Assembly: GCF_020524325.1 (NCBI RefSeq)
Contig: NZ_JAIVKY010000011.1
Coordinates: forward strand, 111,678-175,677
DNA: 64,000 nucleotides
Source: Sutcliffiella horikoshii
Lineage (GTDB): Bacteria; Bacillota; Bacilli; Bacillales; Bacillaceae_I
Direction: 5' to 3'
Within the stretch, counting starts at the first letter, position 1, and the number at the start of each line of letters is the position of its first letter. The translations under genes were made by a program, and so were the position numbers. The notes beneath the pieces were generated by a model. It saw nothing but the letters and a program-made list of their open reading frames with translations, was not told the DNA's origin and made no database searches. Shown piece by piece: positions 44,150 through 53,356 of this stretch.

Positions 44150-44680
44150 ATGGGTTGTCCCAAAGAAGGTGAAACAATACAAATACATAGCTATAAGCAC
44201 AATGGTCACATTCATAGAGTATGGGATGAAACGACTGTGCTTAAGGGGACGCAAAACCTGGTTATTGGTGGAAACGACAAAACCATTGTGACAGAATCGG
44301 ACGGTAGGACCTGGGTCACAAGAGAACCAGCAATTTGTTATTTTCATGGAAAGCATTGGTTCAATATCATCGGCATGATCAGAGAAGATGGAGTGTACTA
44401 TTATTGCAACATCAGTTCACCCTTTATAGCGGATGATGAAGCGTTGAAATACATAGATTATGACTTAGACATAAAAGTGTTCCCGGATATGACGTTTATT
44501 TTGTTGGATGAAGATGAGTACGAGAAACACCGTAAAGAGATGAACTATCCAGAGGTAATCGATAAAATCTTAAAGAGTAATGTTCAAACGTTGATCTCAT
44601 GGATCAGACAGCGAAAAGGACCGTTTGCTCCGGACTTTATTGATTTATGGTATGAGCGTTACCTCACCTACCGAGGATAG
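44150..44680 (+). CDS. ntdP: Nucleoside tri-/diphosphate phosphatase (DUF402)
   Basis: A 176-residue soluble phosphatase of the FAU-1/YgaC (DUF402) family acting on nucleoside tri- and diphosphates. Starts [54 protein letters not shown] and [11 protein letters not shown] form the family core with Asp/Glu metal ligands. Length equals B. subtilis YgaC. ATG 44150 has AGGGGAAGAGG upstream. Confidence 0.9.
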   Translation: MGCPKEGETIQIHSYKHNGHIHRVWDETTVLKGTQNLVIGGNDKTIVTESDGRTWVTREPAICYFHGKHWFNIIGMIREDGVYYYCNISSPFIADDEALKYIDYDLDIKVFPDMTFILLDEDEYEKHRKEMNYPEVIDKILKSNVQTLISWIRQRKGPFAPDFIDLWYERYLTYRG

Positions 44681-44773
44681 TCCCATACAAAAGGCAACTG
44701 GTAACTTGATATGCCAGGCCTTTTTTGTTTTATGGCGAGTTAAAGCACCATTAATCAATGAATGTTCTCTAGC

Positions 44774-44906
44774 TGTTGATTGGAGCACAGGGCGAAGACT
44801 CCTGAGGGAAATAGCGGTAGCTTGAGACCCCCTAACGAAGTGAGGGAGGCTCAAGCACCGCCCCTAGGAAAGCGAAGCCCAGTTGAAGCCCAGTGCGGAA
44901 ATCAAC
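44774..44906. repeat. Imperfect-palindromic interspersed repeat, copy 3 (diverged, inverted)
   Basis: Bounded by TGTTGATT and AATCAACA. Its reverse complement shares GGGCGGT...GAGCCTCCCTC and GGGGTCTCA with copies at 23.8 and 48.3 kb, but with several changes. It fills much of the ntdP-ygaD gap; no gene is seen there. Confidence 0.72.
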
Positions 44907-44996
44907 AGCGGCGTATTTAAGAAATACATACATGTTTCAAATTGAAAAGCAGAAGCTAAATAGAAAGTTAGCAGTCATCATTTGGGAGGAAGTCAA

Positions 44997-46742
44997 TTGG
45001 ATAGTATAAAACGGTACATGCAATTTGTGAAACCATATCGGTGGCAAATTGTCGGTACCATACTTATAGGAATGCTGAAGTTCGGATTGCCATTATTAAT
45101 TCCTTTATTATTAAAATACGTAGTAGATGACATATTGCTTGTAGACGGGCGCTCAGCAGAAGAGAAAACGAACGAGCTTCTCATGATCATGGGCGCAATC
45201 TTTGTGACCTTTTTGGTGTTAAGGCCGCCGATCGAATACTACAGACAATATTTTGCACAGTGGACAGGCAGTAAGGTCCTATATGATTTAAGGGACAAAT
45301 TGTTCGACCATATTCAAAGGCTGAGCCTGCGTTTTTATGCGAACAACCGGGCAGGGGAAGTTATTTCAAGGGTCATTCATGACGTGGAACAGACCAAGAA
45401 TTTTGTCATAACTGGTTTGATGAACTTCTGGCTCGACCTTGCGACCATCTTAATTGTCATCATCATTATGTTCCAAGTCGATATCACGTTGACGCTTGTA
45501 TCCATCATGCTGTTCCCGTTCTATGGATTCTCAATTAAGTATTTTTACAGTCGTCTGCGTCACCTCACAAGGGTACGTTCACAGGCACTTGCAGAGGTTC
45601 AAGGTCATTTGCATGAGCGAGTTCAAGGAATGCCTGTCATTCAAAGTATGGCGATTGAGGACTACGAGCAGGAGCAGTTTAAAAAACAGAACACGAATTT
45701 CCTGCAAAAGGCATTGGATCATACTAGCTGGAATGCAAAAACCTTTGCAGTAGTGAATACCATTACAGATATTGCGCCGCTTCTAGTAATCGGCTACGCG
45801 GGCTATCAAGTTATCAATCAGGGGCTGACGGTAGGGGAGATGGTCATGTTTGTAGCCTATATTGACCGCCTTTATAACCCTTTGCGCCGCTTGATCAACT
45901 CGTCTACAACATTGACGCAATCCATTGCATCTATGGACCGAGTGTTTGAATTTGTGGATGAGAAATATGATATTACAGATAAGCCAAATGCTGTGGAATG
46001 TATGACCGCACGCGGTGAAGTCAGCTTTGAAAATGTTTCTTTTCAATATGAAAAAAATGAAGAGTATGTTTTAAAGAAATTGTCGTTGCATGTCCGGGAG
46101 GGTGAAACCATTGCCCTTGTAGGGATGAGCGGTGGCGGAAAGTCGACCTTGGTAAGCTTGCTGCCACGATTCTATGATGTGACAGAAGGTAAAATCAAGC
46201 TTGATGGAGTGGACATTCGTGATGTCACCGTTCAATCGTTGCGAAAGCAAATCGGGATTGTACTGCAGGACAGCATTTTGTTCAGTGATACCGTTCGTGA
46301 AAATATTGCGCTTGGAAAACCGGATGCAACGATGGATGAGATTATTGAAGCGGCCAAAGCGGCCAATGCCCATGAATTCATCTCGAACTTGCCGGAGGGT
46401 TACGAAACGAAAGTGGGAGAGCGAGGTGTGAAACTTTCTGGTGGTCAGAAGCAGCGTGTGGCCATTGCACGAGTATTCTTGAAAAATCCGCCAATCCTTG
46501 TAATGGATGAAGCAACATCTGCGCTGGATCTTGAGAGTGAACATCTTATTCAGGAGTCGCTGGAACGTTTGGCGGCCAACCGGACAACCTTTGTCGTCGC
46601 TCACCGATTATCAACCATTACCCATGCGAGCCGTATCGTACTGCTTGAGCACGGTGAGATTGTGGAAGTAGGTCCTCATGAGGAATTAATGAGGAAAAAA
46701 GGTCACTATTATAATTTGTTTACGATACAAGAGATAAGTTGA
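44997..46742 (+). CDS. ygaD: ABC exporter YgaD (TMD-NBD half transporter)
   Basis: A 581-residue half-size exporter. Six membrane helices in residues 1-320, then an ATPase domain with Walker A GMSGGGKSTL, Q-loop, signature LSGGQKQRVAIARVF, Walker B ILVMDEATSALD and H-loop VVAHRLST. It likely forms a homodimer exporting drugs or lipids; substrate unknown. TTG 44997 has GGGAGGA 6 nt upstream; the earlier TTG at 44982 lies inside that site. Matches B. subtilis YgaD (580). Confidence 0.9.
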   Translation: MDSIKRYMQFVKPYRWQIVGTILIGMLKFGLPLLIPLLLKYVVDDILLVDGRSAEEKTNELLMIMGAIFVTFLVLRPPIEYYRQYFAQWTGSKVLYDLRDKLFDHIQRLSLRFYANNRAGEVISRVIHDVEQTKNFVITGLMNFWLDLATILIVIIIMFQVDITLTLVSIMLFPFYGFSIKYFYSRLRHLTRVRSQALAEVQGHLHERVQGMPVIQSMAIEDYEQEQFKKQNTNFLQKALDHTSWNAKTFAVVNTITDIAPLLVIGYAGYQVINQGLTVGEMVMFVAYIDRLYNPLRRLINSSTTLTQSIASMDRVFEFVDEKYDITDKPNAVECMTARGEVSFENVSFQYEKNEEYVLKKLSLHVREGETIALVGMSGGGKSTLVSLLPRFYDVTEGKIKLDGVDIRDVTVQSLRKQIGIVLQDSILFSDTVRENIALGKPDATMDEIIEAAKAANAHEFISNLPEGYETKVGERGVKLSGGQKQRVAIARVFLKNPPILVMDEATSALDLESEHLIQESLERLAANRTTFVVAHRLSTITHASRIVLLEHGEIVEVGPHEELMRKKGHYYNLFTIQEIS

Positions 46743-46752
46743 TTTTGTAAGC

Positions 46753-46801
46753 CAACCTTTAGCGGAAGGAACTTTCTGTTTCTTCTGCTAGGGTTTTTTA
46801 T
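46753..46801 (+). terminator. Terminator of ygaD
   Basis: AACCTTTAGCGGAAG pairs with CTTCTGCTAGGGTT (wobble pairs), followed by TTTTAT. Confidence 0.78.
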
Positions 46802-46863
46802 TTTTCGAGGAAGTTTTGGTGTACTTGCGGGATTTGCAGGGGGGTGTCTGCCGCAGTTAGGGG

Positions 46864-46954
46864 TTCTACCATTTAGTGGCGACCTTATACCACTTTAGTG
46901 GTATTGTTCGACCGTTTAGAGCCTACCTTCTACATTTCCCAAGCCACCTTCGAC
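46864..46954. repeat. 21/22-bp phased array, family C, inverse orientation
   Basis: TTCTAC or TTCGAC (TTATAC once) begins at 46864, 46885, 46907, 46928 and 46949 (spacing 21, 22, 21, 21), the reverse complement of the GTAGAA core at 37.4 kb, sharing also GGGAAATGTAGAAGG. An inner inverted repeat ATACCAC-TTTA-GTGGTAT is present. Stops interrupt the frame open at 37.4 kb. Confidence 0.82.
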
Positions 46955-46971
46955 AATTATGCAATTTTTCC

Positions 46972-47008
46972 ATAAAAAAAACCTCCCCGCTTTCAACAAA
47001 AGCAGGAA
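46972..47008 (-). terminator. Terminator of ygaE
   Basis: Minus-strand CCTGCTTT pairs with AAAGCGGGG around TGTTG, followed by a long T-run. Confidence 0.82.
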
Positions 47009-47014
47009 AGTGTC

Positions 47015-48112
47015 CTATTCTTCTTCATTTGCTCCAATTTCAAACTCATTATCATCCACATGGTATTTTTGGAAGCTGTCAATCAACTTATCTAAATGCT
47101 CCAATTGGTCGCTGTAATCAATAATCTTCGAAACAAGCGGGAACAAATGGTACCAGACCTCGACGTCACCTTCGTATTCACACCAATTATCTTTATGGAC
47201 CATAAATTCGTCTATGAATTGCTGCTTATTAAAGCGTTCCTCTTCATACATTTCTGAAGTGTTATGCTGCTTTATTTTCCCGACGAATTTTAACAAGATC
47301 TGTTCGTGCAGGTTAACCAAGTGGTCCAGCTCTGCCTTTATGTAGTGCTGATACTCTACCGGCATATGGTGAAGTTCGTTCTCGAGACGGTGAAGCATTT
47401 TTAATGTAAACAATGCCCGGTTACTTGTAACAATCAACTGTCTGAAAATAACAAGCTTACGTGCTTTAGAACTTGAATTTTTCAAGGTAGGAAAGTAAGT
47501 TCTCTCTTCTTTATATAGCATGAAAAGTTGTTCAAGTTTTAACACTCGTTGATGCAACATCTCGATGTCCGTTTTTAAAAGATGATGTTCCGTACCGTGA
47601 CGCATGTTGATGCGGATCCACTTTATAATGTCTTCTGTCGTTAATTTTACCTTGTAATACAGTCTTGTTTCATATTTAGGTGGTAAGAAGATCAAGTTAA
47701 CTAGAAATGCACAAAGGATACCAATCATGACGGTCGAGAAACGTACGAGCGCAAACTCAAAAAAGTTCTCCCCTGGATTTTCCATGATCGCGATAACGGT
47801 CACTAGTGCAAGTGGTATAGTGTTTTCAATTTTCAACTTTAAGTTAATTCCAATGACAAAGATGGCAGTCAAACCAATGATGAACGGGTCATGTCCGAAT
47901 AGTAAAGAGAAGATGATGGCTAAGATTGCCCCAATCAGGTTTGCCTGAACGTGCTCGATAATGGATTGATATGATTTATAGATGGATGGTTGGATAGCAA
48001 AGATCGCTGCGATTCCTGCAAAGAAGGGCGTGGGGACATTGAGCCACTGTGCCACAAACAGTGCTAGGGTTATCGCGATACCGGTCTTGACTATACGGGC
48101 ACCAAGTTTCAT
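47015..48112 (-). CDS. ygaE: YgaE aromatic-acid-exporter-family membrane protein
   Basis: A 365-residue protein of the FUSC/ArAE-like family (DUF939). The N-terminal half has about six membrane helices (GIAITLALFVAQWLNVPTPF, IIGLTAIFVIGINLKLKI) and the C-terminal half is soluble and helical, with many charged residues and an acidic end (DDNEFEIGANEEE). Function unknown, and export of aromatic acids is only a family name. Position as in B. subtilis. Confidence 0.87.
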   Translation of the reverse strand: MKLGARIVKTGIAITLALFVAQWLNVPTPFFAGIAAIFAIQPSIYKSYQSIIEHVQANLIGAILAIIFSLLFGHDPFIIGLTAIFVIGINLKLKIENTIPLALVTVIAIMENPGENFFEFALVRFSTVMIGILCAFLVNLIFLPPKYETRLYYKVKLTTEDIIKWIRINMRHGTEHHLLKTDIEMLHQRVLKLEQLFMLYKEERTYFPTLKNSSSKARKLVIFRQLIVTSNRALFTLKMLHRLENELHHMPVEYQHYIKAELDHLVNLHEQILLKFVGKIKQHNTSEMYEEERFNKQQFIDEFMVHKDNWCEYEGDVEVWYHLFPLVSKIIDYSDQLEHLDKLIDSFQKYHVDDNEFEIGANEEE

Positions 48113-48264
48113 TTTAAAATAAGTCCTTTCTTGTCTTTCCGAATTTTATAGCCTATTCTTTCAAAAGTTAAACACTTAATAGTATATGTCGACAGCGTGG
48201 TATTCATGTTATTCGATAATGTACTATACACGGTTTCCTTATGTAGCGCAAGGGGAAATTTGAC

Positions 48265-48292
48265 AGAAAAAAGCCCGCAAATTGAAGTTTGC
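48265..48292. repeat. Degraded second copy of the gltB terminator
   Basis: 28 bp identical to 48483-48510 (AGAAAAAAGCCCGC...AAGTTTGC); downstream of it the closing GGGC is lost (AGGAC). The repeat element copy 2 sits between the two copies. Confidence 0.8.
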
Positions 48293-48325
48293 AGGACATT
48301 TTAATTTTAGAATTCGCTCTTACTT

Positions 48326-48452
48326 TGTTGATTTCCGTTTCAGGCGCTTCGCTTGCCTGCGGGCGGTCCGTGAGCCTCCTCGGCTTCGCCTGTGGGGTCT
48401 CACCTGTCCCTTCCTCCCGCGGGCGTCTGCGCGCCTTTCACTGCAATCAACA
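48326..48452. repeat. Imperfect-palindromic interspersed repeat, copy 2
   Basis: 127 bp bounded by TGTTGATT and AATCAACA, nearly identical in its inner part to copy 1 at 23.8 kb (GCGGGCGGTCCGTGAGCCTC, GGGGTCTCACCTGTCCC). It lies between two copies of the gltB terminator. Confidence 0.88.
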
Positions 48453-48482
48453 ATGTTACTACAACTTACTAAGCTTTTTTCT

Positions 48483-48516
48483 AGAAAAAAGCCCGCAAAT
48501 TGAAGTTTGCGGGCTG
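48483..48516 (-). terminator. Terminator of the glutamate synthase gene
   Basis: Minus-strand GCCCGCAAACTT pairs with AATTTGCGGGC, followed by TTTTTTC. Confidence 0.9.
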
Positions 48517-48530
48517 GTTGAATTAAGAGA

Positions 48531-51500
48531 TCATTCTGTGGAAACTGCTGGGTCGGCCTGTTCTTTGACAGGGTTGACTTGCAGGAAGTAGTCTGCAGGG
48601 TTCTCGAGCATTTGCTTGACTTCTGCTGCTTCTTCTAGTTGGTGCTGATCTAGCAGTGATTGATGATAGATGGAAAGTAGCTCCACAACATCCTTCAGGC
48701 CAGCTGCATTAAGTGGTTCGATATTCACTTTTGCACCTTTAGCGATACGGCGTTGAAGTGCTTCTTTTGTCAATCCCATTTCCGGCTGGTGACGAAGGTA
48801 GACTGCTCCACCTGTCATCCCTGCGCAGATCCATGGGCCAGGGTCGCCAAGGACAAGGCCACGGCCATTTGTCATGTACTCAAACGCAAAGCCTTTAATG
48901 TTGGCGTTAACTCCAAGGTTACCATGTTCAACAGCTGGGATAGGAGTGGTAACTTTCCCGCCGATGATCATATCAGCTCCGGATAGACGGATACCTGCAC
49001 GGGCGTCAGCGTTCCCTTGGACGACAAGCGCGCCTTTTTGTGCGCCGTAGCCAAAACCTTTTCCGACAGAACCGTTATAGAACTTGCCGTCTTTACCTTT
49101 ATATTTAAAGACGAAGATGCTGCCGCCAAATGCGGTTTTACCGATACCGTCTTGTGCGCCACCCTCAACCTTGATGTTGATGCCGGTGGAGTTGTAAGCG
49201 CCAAGTCCGTTTCCTGGGATGGATCCTTTGTTATAGCGAAGCTCTACTTCAGGTAACTCCAGGTATGATCCATCCAAACGTCCGCGTACACGGTGGCAGG
49301 ATACACGGCTGCCAAGGACACGTTGCTCTGCAGTTACCGCATCAAATTGACGGGATTCATGCAGGTCGCTTTCTTGGTAATCTAGATATTCGGCACCAGC
49401 TGCAACAAGAAGCTTTTCTTTTTCCATACTTGCCGCCACTTCTTTTTGTGCAAGTTGTGGTACGTCTAACGTATGAAGCAAGTTGGAAAGATCCAGCGAT
49501 TCCAATCCGCGCGTCTGCTCGAGAAGGTCAGATCGGCCGACGATTTCCTGAAGGTTATCAAAGCCCAGAGACGCTGTTAATGCTTTCAGTTCGTCACCAA
49601 AAGCAGTGAACAGGTTCATCAAGCCTTGTACGGCAAGATCTGATTGTCTAGGAACAAAGCGACGAAGACCGTGGTCTTTCGCTTGTGCTTCAGATTCGAT
49701 TTGTGTTGCAATTCCAACGTGACATGTATCTAGGTGACAACCGCGGCATGTTGTACAACCGATGGCGATCATGGAAAGAGTTCCGAAACCAATACGGTTC
49801 GCCCCTAAGAGCATGACCTTCATGCAATCCAATGCACTCTTGATTCCGCCGTCCGCCCAAATTTCCACTTTGTTGCGGAGACCGGATTCAATCAATGCGT
49901 TATGTGCAGCTTTTACACCAATTTCAACTGGTAAGCCTACATATTGAAGGGCATGGATTCTCGCTGCCCCTGTCCCGCCGTCAAAACCACTGATTGTAAT
50001 GATGTCGGCACCAGCTTTGGCTATTCCGACTGCAATTGTTCCGATGTTTGGAACAACCGGTACTTTCACGGCAACTTTCGCCTGATCGTTGGCTGTTTTC
50101 AGCTCGGCAATCATTTGCGCCAAGTCTTCAATAGAGTAAATGTCATGGTTGTTGGATGGAGAGATTAAATCCGATCCAATCGTTGCATTACGTGCTTCGG
50201 CGATTTTTGCTGTAACTTTAGATCCCGGTAGATGTCCACCTTCACCAGGCTTCGCTCCTTGACCAATCTTAATTTCTAATAGGTTGGAGGAGTTAAGAAG
50301 CTCTGCATTTACTCCAAAACGTCCTGATGCAACTTGCTGCCCTCGCGTTTTTGGATATTTTCCAAGCATATCTTTGATTTCGCCGCCCTCACCGTTCAGG
50401 CTGACCATGTTCAGTTTATCTGCTGCTTCGGCGTAAGCTCGGAACGCAATCTCATTCTGAGAACCAAAGGACATGGATGCAATGACGAATGGCAAGTCAT
50501 GTGCCCCAACCCCGATATTCACCTTTTCTTTTGCAGGTTGTTTGCTTGAAACTCTTAAGTCAGTTAAATGACGAATGGTAATAGGGTTTTTCGTTTCTTG
50601 CTCATCCAGTTTTTCACGATAGTCATCGTATGTTCCGTTCTTGGCCACGTCTCCGATTGCTTTCCAGATACGAGGGAAGAGGTGGAACGACTTGCCTGGA
50701 CGTGCTTTCTCATCTTCAAAGTCCACTGCGCGTTCAGCAGCATCTTCTTTAAGTTTTGTAAAATTAAAGCCAAGTTTATCAGAGCCAAGGAAATTGACTA
50801 TTCCAAGTGCATCTTCAACCTCTTTATGAAGGCCGATTGCCGAGAATAAGCGACCGTAGCCTCTTAATTCATGAATTCCAATAGTTGAAATGACTTTTTC
50901 CATTCCTTTAGTCAGTGCTCCAAAAAGGTTCACAACAGGCTTTGTTGTCTCATCACTAACTGTTCCAAATAGTAGGTATGGACTGATGGCATTTGCGCCA
51001 AGACCGATTGCTACCATCACATCATGAAGGGAGCGGATGGCACCGGAACGAAGCAATAGTGCGCATTTGCGGCGGTATTGGTGTTGAACCAACTCTTCAT
51101 TAATGGCTGCTGTCACAAGATGCGGATCCAACCAAAGCTGGCCATCCTTGTGTGCTTGGGCATCATCAATAATCAATAAGGTTTTACCGTCTTTTACGGC
51201 TTCCACTGCTTCTGCTTTCAAACGGTCTAATGCAGAGATGATGTCTTCATCAGATCCACAGGTAGCATTCACGTAATATGTCAGTCCTTGTGTGTGGAAC
51301 TGGTTTACTACTTGGTCGTAAGATGGCTGCCCTAGTTCTGCGGCGCAATCCATGCCAACCTGGCCTTCTACTAATAATGGAGAAAGAAGTTCCATTGTGT
51401 AGCCATTCGGCACTTCGTCTTCTTTTTGCAGGGCTGGACGGGCGCCAAGAACCGTTCTTGTGGAAAAATGTTCTGTCTCACGGTCACGGTCGATTGCCGG

Positions 51501-53000
51501 ATTCGTTACAACCGCTACGCTTTCTTTTATAAAATCAGCGATATTGTTGCGGCCTGGATTCATGGCTGCAAGCGGCACGTCATGACCAAGGGAACGGATT
51601 GGTTCTGCCCCTTTTTCCGCCATCTGTTCAATCAACTGGATGTGCTCACGGTCCCAACCGAAAGCTGCATAATGACCATTATGAACTTTTGCAAGAGGAG
51701 CAGTAGATACATAGGTATCAAGTTTCGGTGCATTCAGACGTTCAGCGAATCCTTTTATAGCAAACTTTGCGTTCATACGCTGATAGATTTCTTCTTGATA
51801 GGCATGATAGTCATACACTTTAATTGTATCGCCATCCCATTTCAACCCAACTTTTTCACCAGGAGAGAAAGGCTTTGGCTCTGCTGTGTATTCTGTTGTC
51901 GGAATGATCCCTGGTTCTGATGAAAAATAATACGAAGTTTCTGTTTGCAACATCCAAACCGGACGCAAGCCAAGGGCATCTAGACTGAATACTGCTTCAT
52001 CTTTGTTACGAGAAATGATCCCTGCAGGTCCTTGGGCAAAATGCCCCCAAGTTTCACGTACATATGTGTATAGGTCCTGTAAATGAGCAGGATAGCTCTT
52101 AATTTCATTAACAATCGGTGGAAAGACGATATCAAGTGCTTCAAAAAGTGTGAAGCCATCGCGTGAAATCAACGTATCGATTGTTCTGTTCAAGTCCTGA
52201 GAATCACTTCCGCCATTTGTCAATGGCACGCCGACCATCGTCGCTTCGTCACGAAGTTTTGCAATTGTATTGATCTCACCGTTATGGCCTAGGACGCTAA
52301 ATGGTTGCACGCGAAAAAAGTTTGAAAGCGTATTAGTAGAATAACGGTTATGACCAAGTGTCATCGTAGACGCAACAAGCGGGTTAGCCAGGTCATGATA
52401 GAATTTTGGCAAAATATCGCCTGCACCCATTACTTTATAGACAGCATGGTAGTTCGATAGGGAGGCAACATGTACGTCATCATTTTTTTCAATCTCAATG
52501 GCAGCATGGAACAATTGCGCTTGCGTGCAATCTTCTTTTTCTGAAACTAGAGCAATCTGCCAGAACACGGGATCTTGGATGATAGCAATTGGACCCAATG
52601 CTTCAGAAGAAGTAACAGTATCAGAAGCAAAAACTAGTTTAAGAGATTCTTTTTCTAAAATACTCGTAATCTCGCTTTTCACTTGGTCTACATCAACATG
52701 GTGATTGATGAAGAAGTGACCGACTACAAAATCTTCACGATCTACAAGGGAAGTTTCCTCGCCGACTTTCTCGAGTTTTTCTTTCCAAAGTGCACGGGGG
52801 ATATCGATATGAATGCCGACACCGTCGCCTTCACCGTTAATGAAACCGGCACGGTGGTTCATTTTGACTAGAGCATCTATACAGTCGTCGATATTTTTCT
52901 TTGTTGGGATTTTTTTCTTTTCAATAGCGGATACAATACCACATGCATCGTGTTCTGCGTTGTGAAAATCTTTAAATGTACTTGGACTCCAATTTTTCAT
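48531..53000 (-). CDS. gltB: Glutamate synthase, large subunit
   Basis: Makes two glutamate from glutamine and 2-oxoglutarate. The 1489-residue protein begins with a propeptide-like stretch ending at Cys20 (HDACGIV), the expected N-terminal nucleophile after cleavage. Order: class II amidotransferase (20-about 420), central domain, FMN synthase domain (about 800-1180, FDGGTGAARI, GGIKSALDCMKVMLLGAN), 3Fe-4S cysteines (CTTCRGCHLDTC), and GXGXG domain at the end. It is close to the family's 1500 residues. No gltD small subunit gene or gltC regulator is beside it, unlike B. subtilis gltAB. ATG 53000 has no ribosome site directly upstream; see the leader feature. Confidence 0.88.
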   Translation of the reverse strand: MKNWSPSTFKDFHNAEHDACGIVSAIEKKKIPTKKNIDDCIDALVKMNHRAGFINGEGDGVGIHIDIPRALWKEKLEKVGEETSLVDREDFVVGHFFINHHVDVDQVKSEITSILEKESLKLVFASDTVTSSEALGPIAIIQDPVFWQIALVSEKEDCTQAQLFHAAIEIEKNDDVHVASLSNYHAVYKVMGAGDILPKFYHDLANPLVASTMTLGHNRYSTNTLSNFFRVQPFSVLGHNGEINTIAKLRDEATMVGVPLTNGGSDSQDLNRTIDTLISRDGFTLFEALDIVFPPIVNEIKSYPAHLQDLYTYVRETWGHFAQGPAGIISRNKDEAVFSLDALGLRPVWMLQTETSYYFSSEPGIIPTTEYTAEPKPFSPGEKVGLKWDGDTIKVYDYHAYQEEIYQRMNAKFAIKGFAERLNAPKLDTYVSTAPLAKVHNGHYAAFGWDREHIQLIEQMAEKGAEPIRSLGHDVPLAAMNPGRNNIADFIKESVAVVTNPAIDRDRETEHFSTRTVLGARPALQKEDEVPNGYTMELLSPLLVEGQVGMDCAAELGQPSYDQVVNQFHTQGLTYYVNATCGSDEDIISALDRLKAEAVEAVKDGKTLLIIDDAQAHKDGQLWLDPHLVTAAINEELVQHQYRRKCALLLRSGAIRSLHDVMVAIGLGANAISPYLLFGTVSDETTKPVVNLFGALTKGMEKVISTIGIHELRGYGRLFSAIGLHKEVEDALGIVNFLGSDKLGFNFTKLKEDAAERAVDFEDEKARPGKSFHLFPRIWKAIGDVAKNGTYDDYREKLDEQETKNPITIRHLTDLRVSSKQPAKEKVNIGVGAHDLPFVIASMSFGSQNEIAFRAYAEAADKLNMVSLNGEGGEIKDMLGKYPKTRGQQVASGRFGVNAELLNSSNLLEIKIGQGAKPGEGGHLPGSKVTAKIAEARNATIGSDLISPSNNHDIYSIEDLAQMIAELKTANDQAKVAVKVPVVPNIGTIAVGIAKAGADIITISGFDGGTGAARIHALQYVGLPVEIGVKAAHNALIESGLRNKVEIWADGGIKSALDCMKVMLLGANRIGFGTLSMIAIGCTTCRGCHLDTCHVGIATQIESEAQAKDHGLRRFVPRQSDLAVQGLMNLFTAFGDELKALTASLGFDNLQEIVGRSDLLEQTRGLESLDLSNLLHTLDVPQLAQKEVAASMEKEKLLVAAGAEYLDYQESDLHESRQFDAVTAEQRVLGSRVSCHRVRGRLDGSYLELPEVELRYNKGSIPGNGLGAYNSTGINIKVEGGAQDGIGKTAFGGSIFVFKYKGKDGKFYNGSVGKGFGYGAQKGALVVQGNADARAGIRLSGADMIIGGKVTTPIPAVEHGNLGVNANIKGFAFEYMTNGRGLVLGDPGPWICAGMTGGAVYLRHQPEMGLTKEALQRRIAKGAKVNIEPLNAAGLKDVVELLSIYHQSLLDQHQLEEAAEVKQMLENPADYFLQVNPVKEQADPAVSTE

Positions 53001-53002
53001 AT

Positions 53003-53060
53003 GGATTGGCTATTAACTAGGGATATAAGTGGGGACCCTAACTAGCCATTCACCTCCTGT
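53003..53060 (-). promoter_or_regulatory. gltB leader: ribosome site, 3-codon leader and hairpin
   Basis: On the minus strand AGGAGGTG is followed by ATG (53049) GCT AGT TAG. A hairpin of GGCTA/TAGCC and TAGGG/CCCTA then lies before gltB ATG 53000, which has no other Shine-Dalgarno sequence. The leader frame is shifted by one base relative to gltB. Re-initiation or a hairpin that shortens the gap to the ribosome site would both explain the layout. Confidence 0.55.
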
Positions 53061-53316
53061 GGTTTGATAGTTTGATAAGAATAACCTGTGCAGTTAAATA
53101 GTAGTAGCTATACGTTCTGCGTGAGGTAAGCTCAGCGGTTTTCTTATAAATAGGTAAAAAGTGAGGAAAAATAAATAAGGGAATTTTCAGACTTTAAATT
53201 ATATACTAACATTTCAAACAATAAAAATCAATTTTTTATGCAAAAAGTTGAAGAGGTCATACAATTGGAGGGGGAGAAAAAGTGTTTATTTGTAAGCGTT
53301 TTCAAGTGTTGTTATA

Positions 53317-53351
53317 GAAAAAGACAGCGCATCTGTGTACACGCTGTCTTG
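53317..53351 (-). terminator. Terminator of gsaB
   Basis: Minus-strand AGACAGCG pairs with CGCTGTCT around a TGTACACAGATG loop, followed by TTTTTC. Apart from this and the gltB leader nothing is seen in 53060-53350. Confidence 0.85.
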
Positions 53352-53356
53352 TATAT

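Noticed and set aside
48282..48591. Plus-strand ORFs of 73 and 100 residues over repeat copy 2
   Set aside because: They arise from the GC-rich palindromic repeat, which also occurs elsewhere without the frame.
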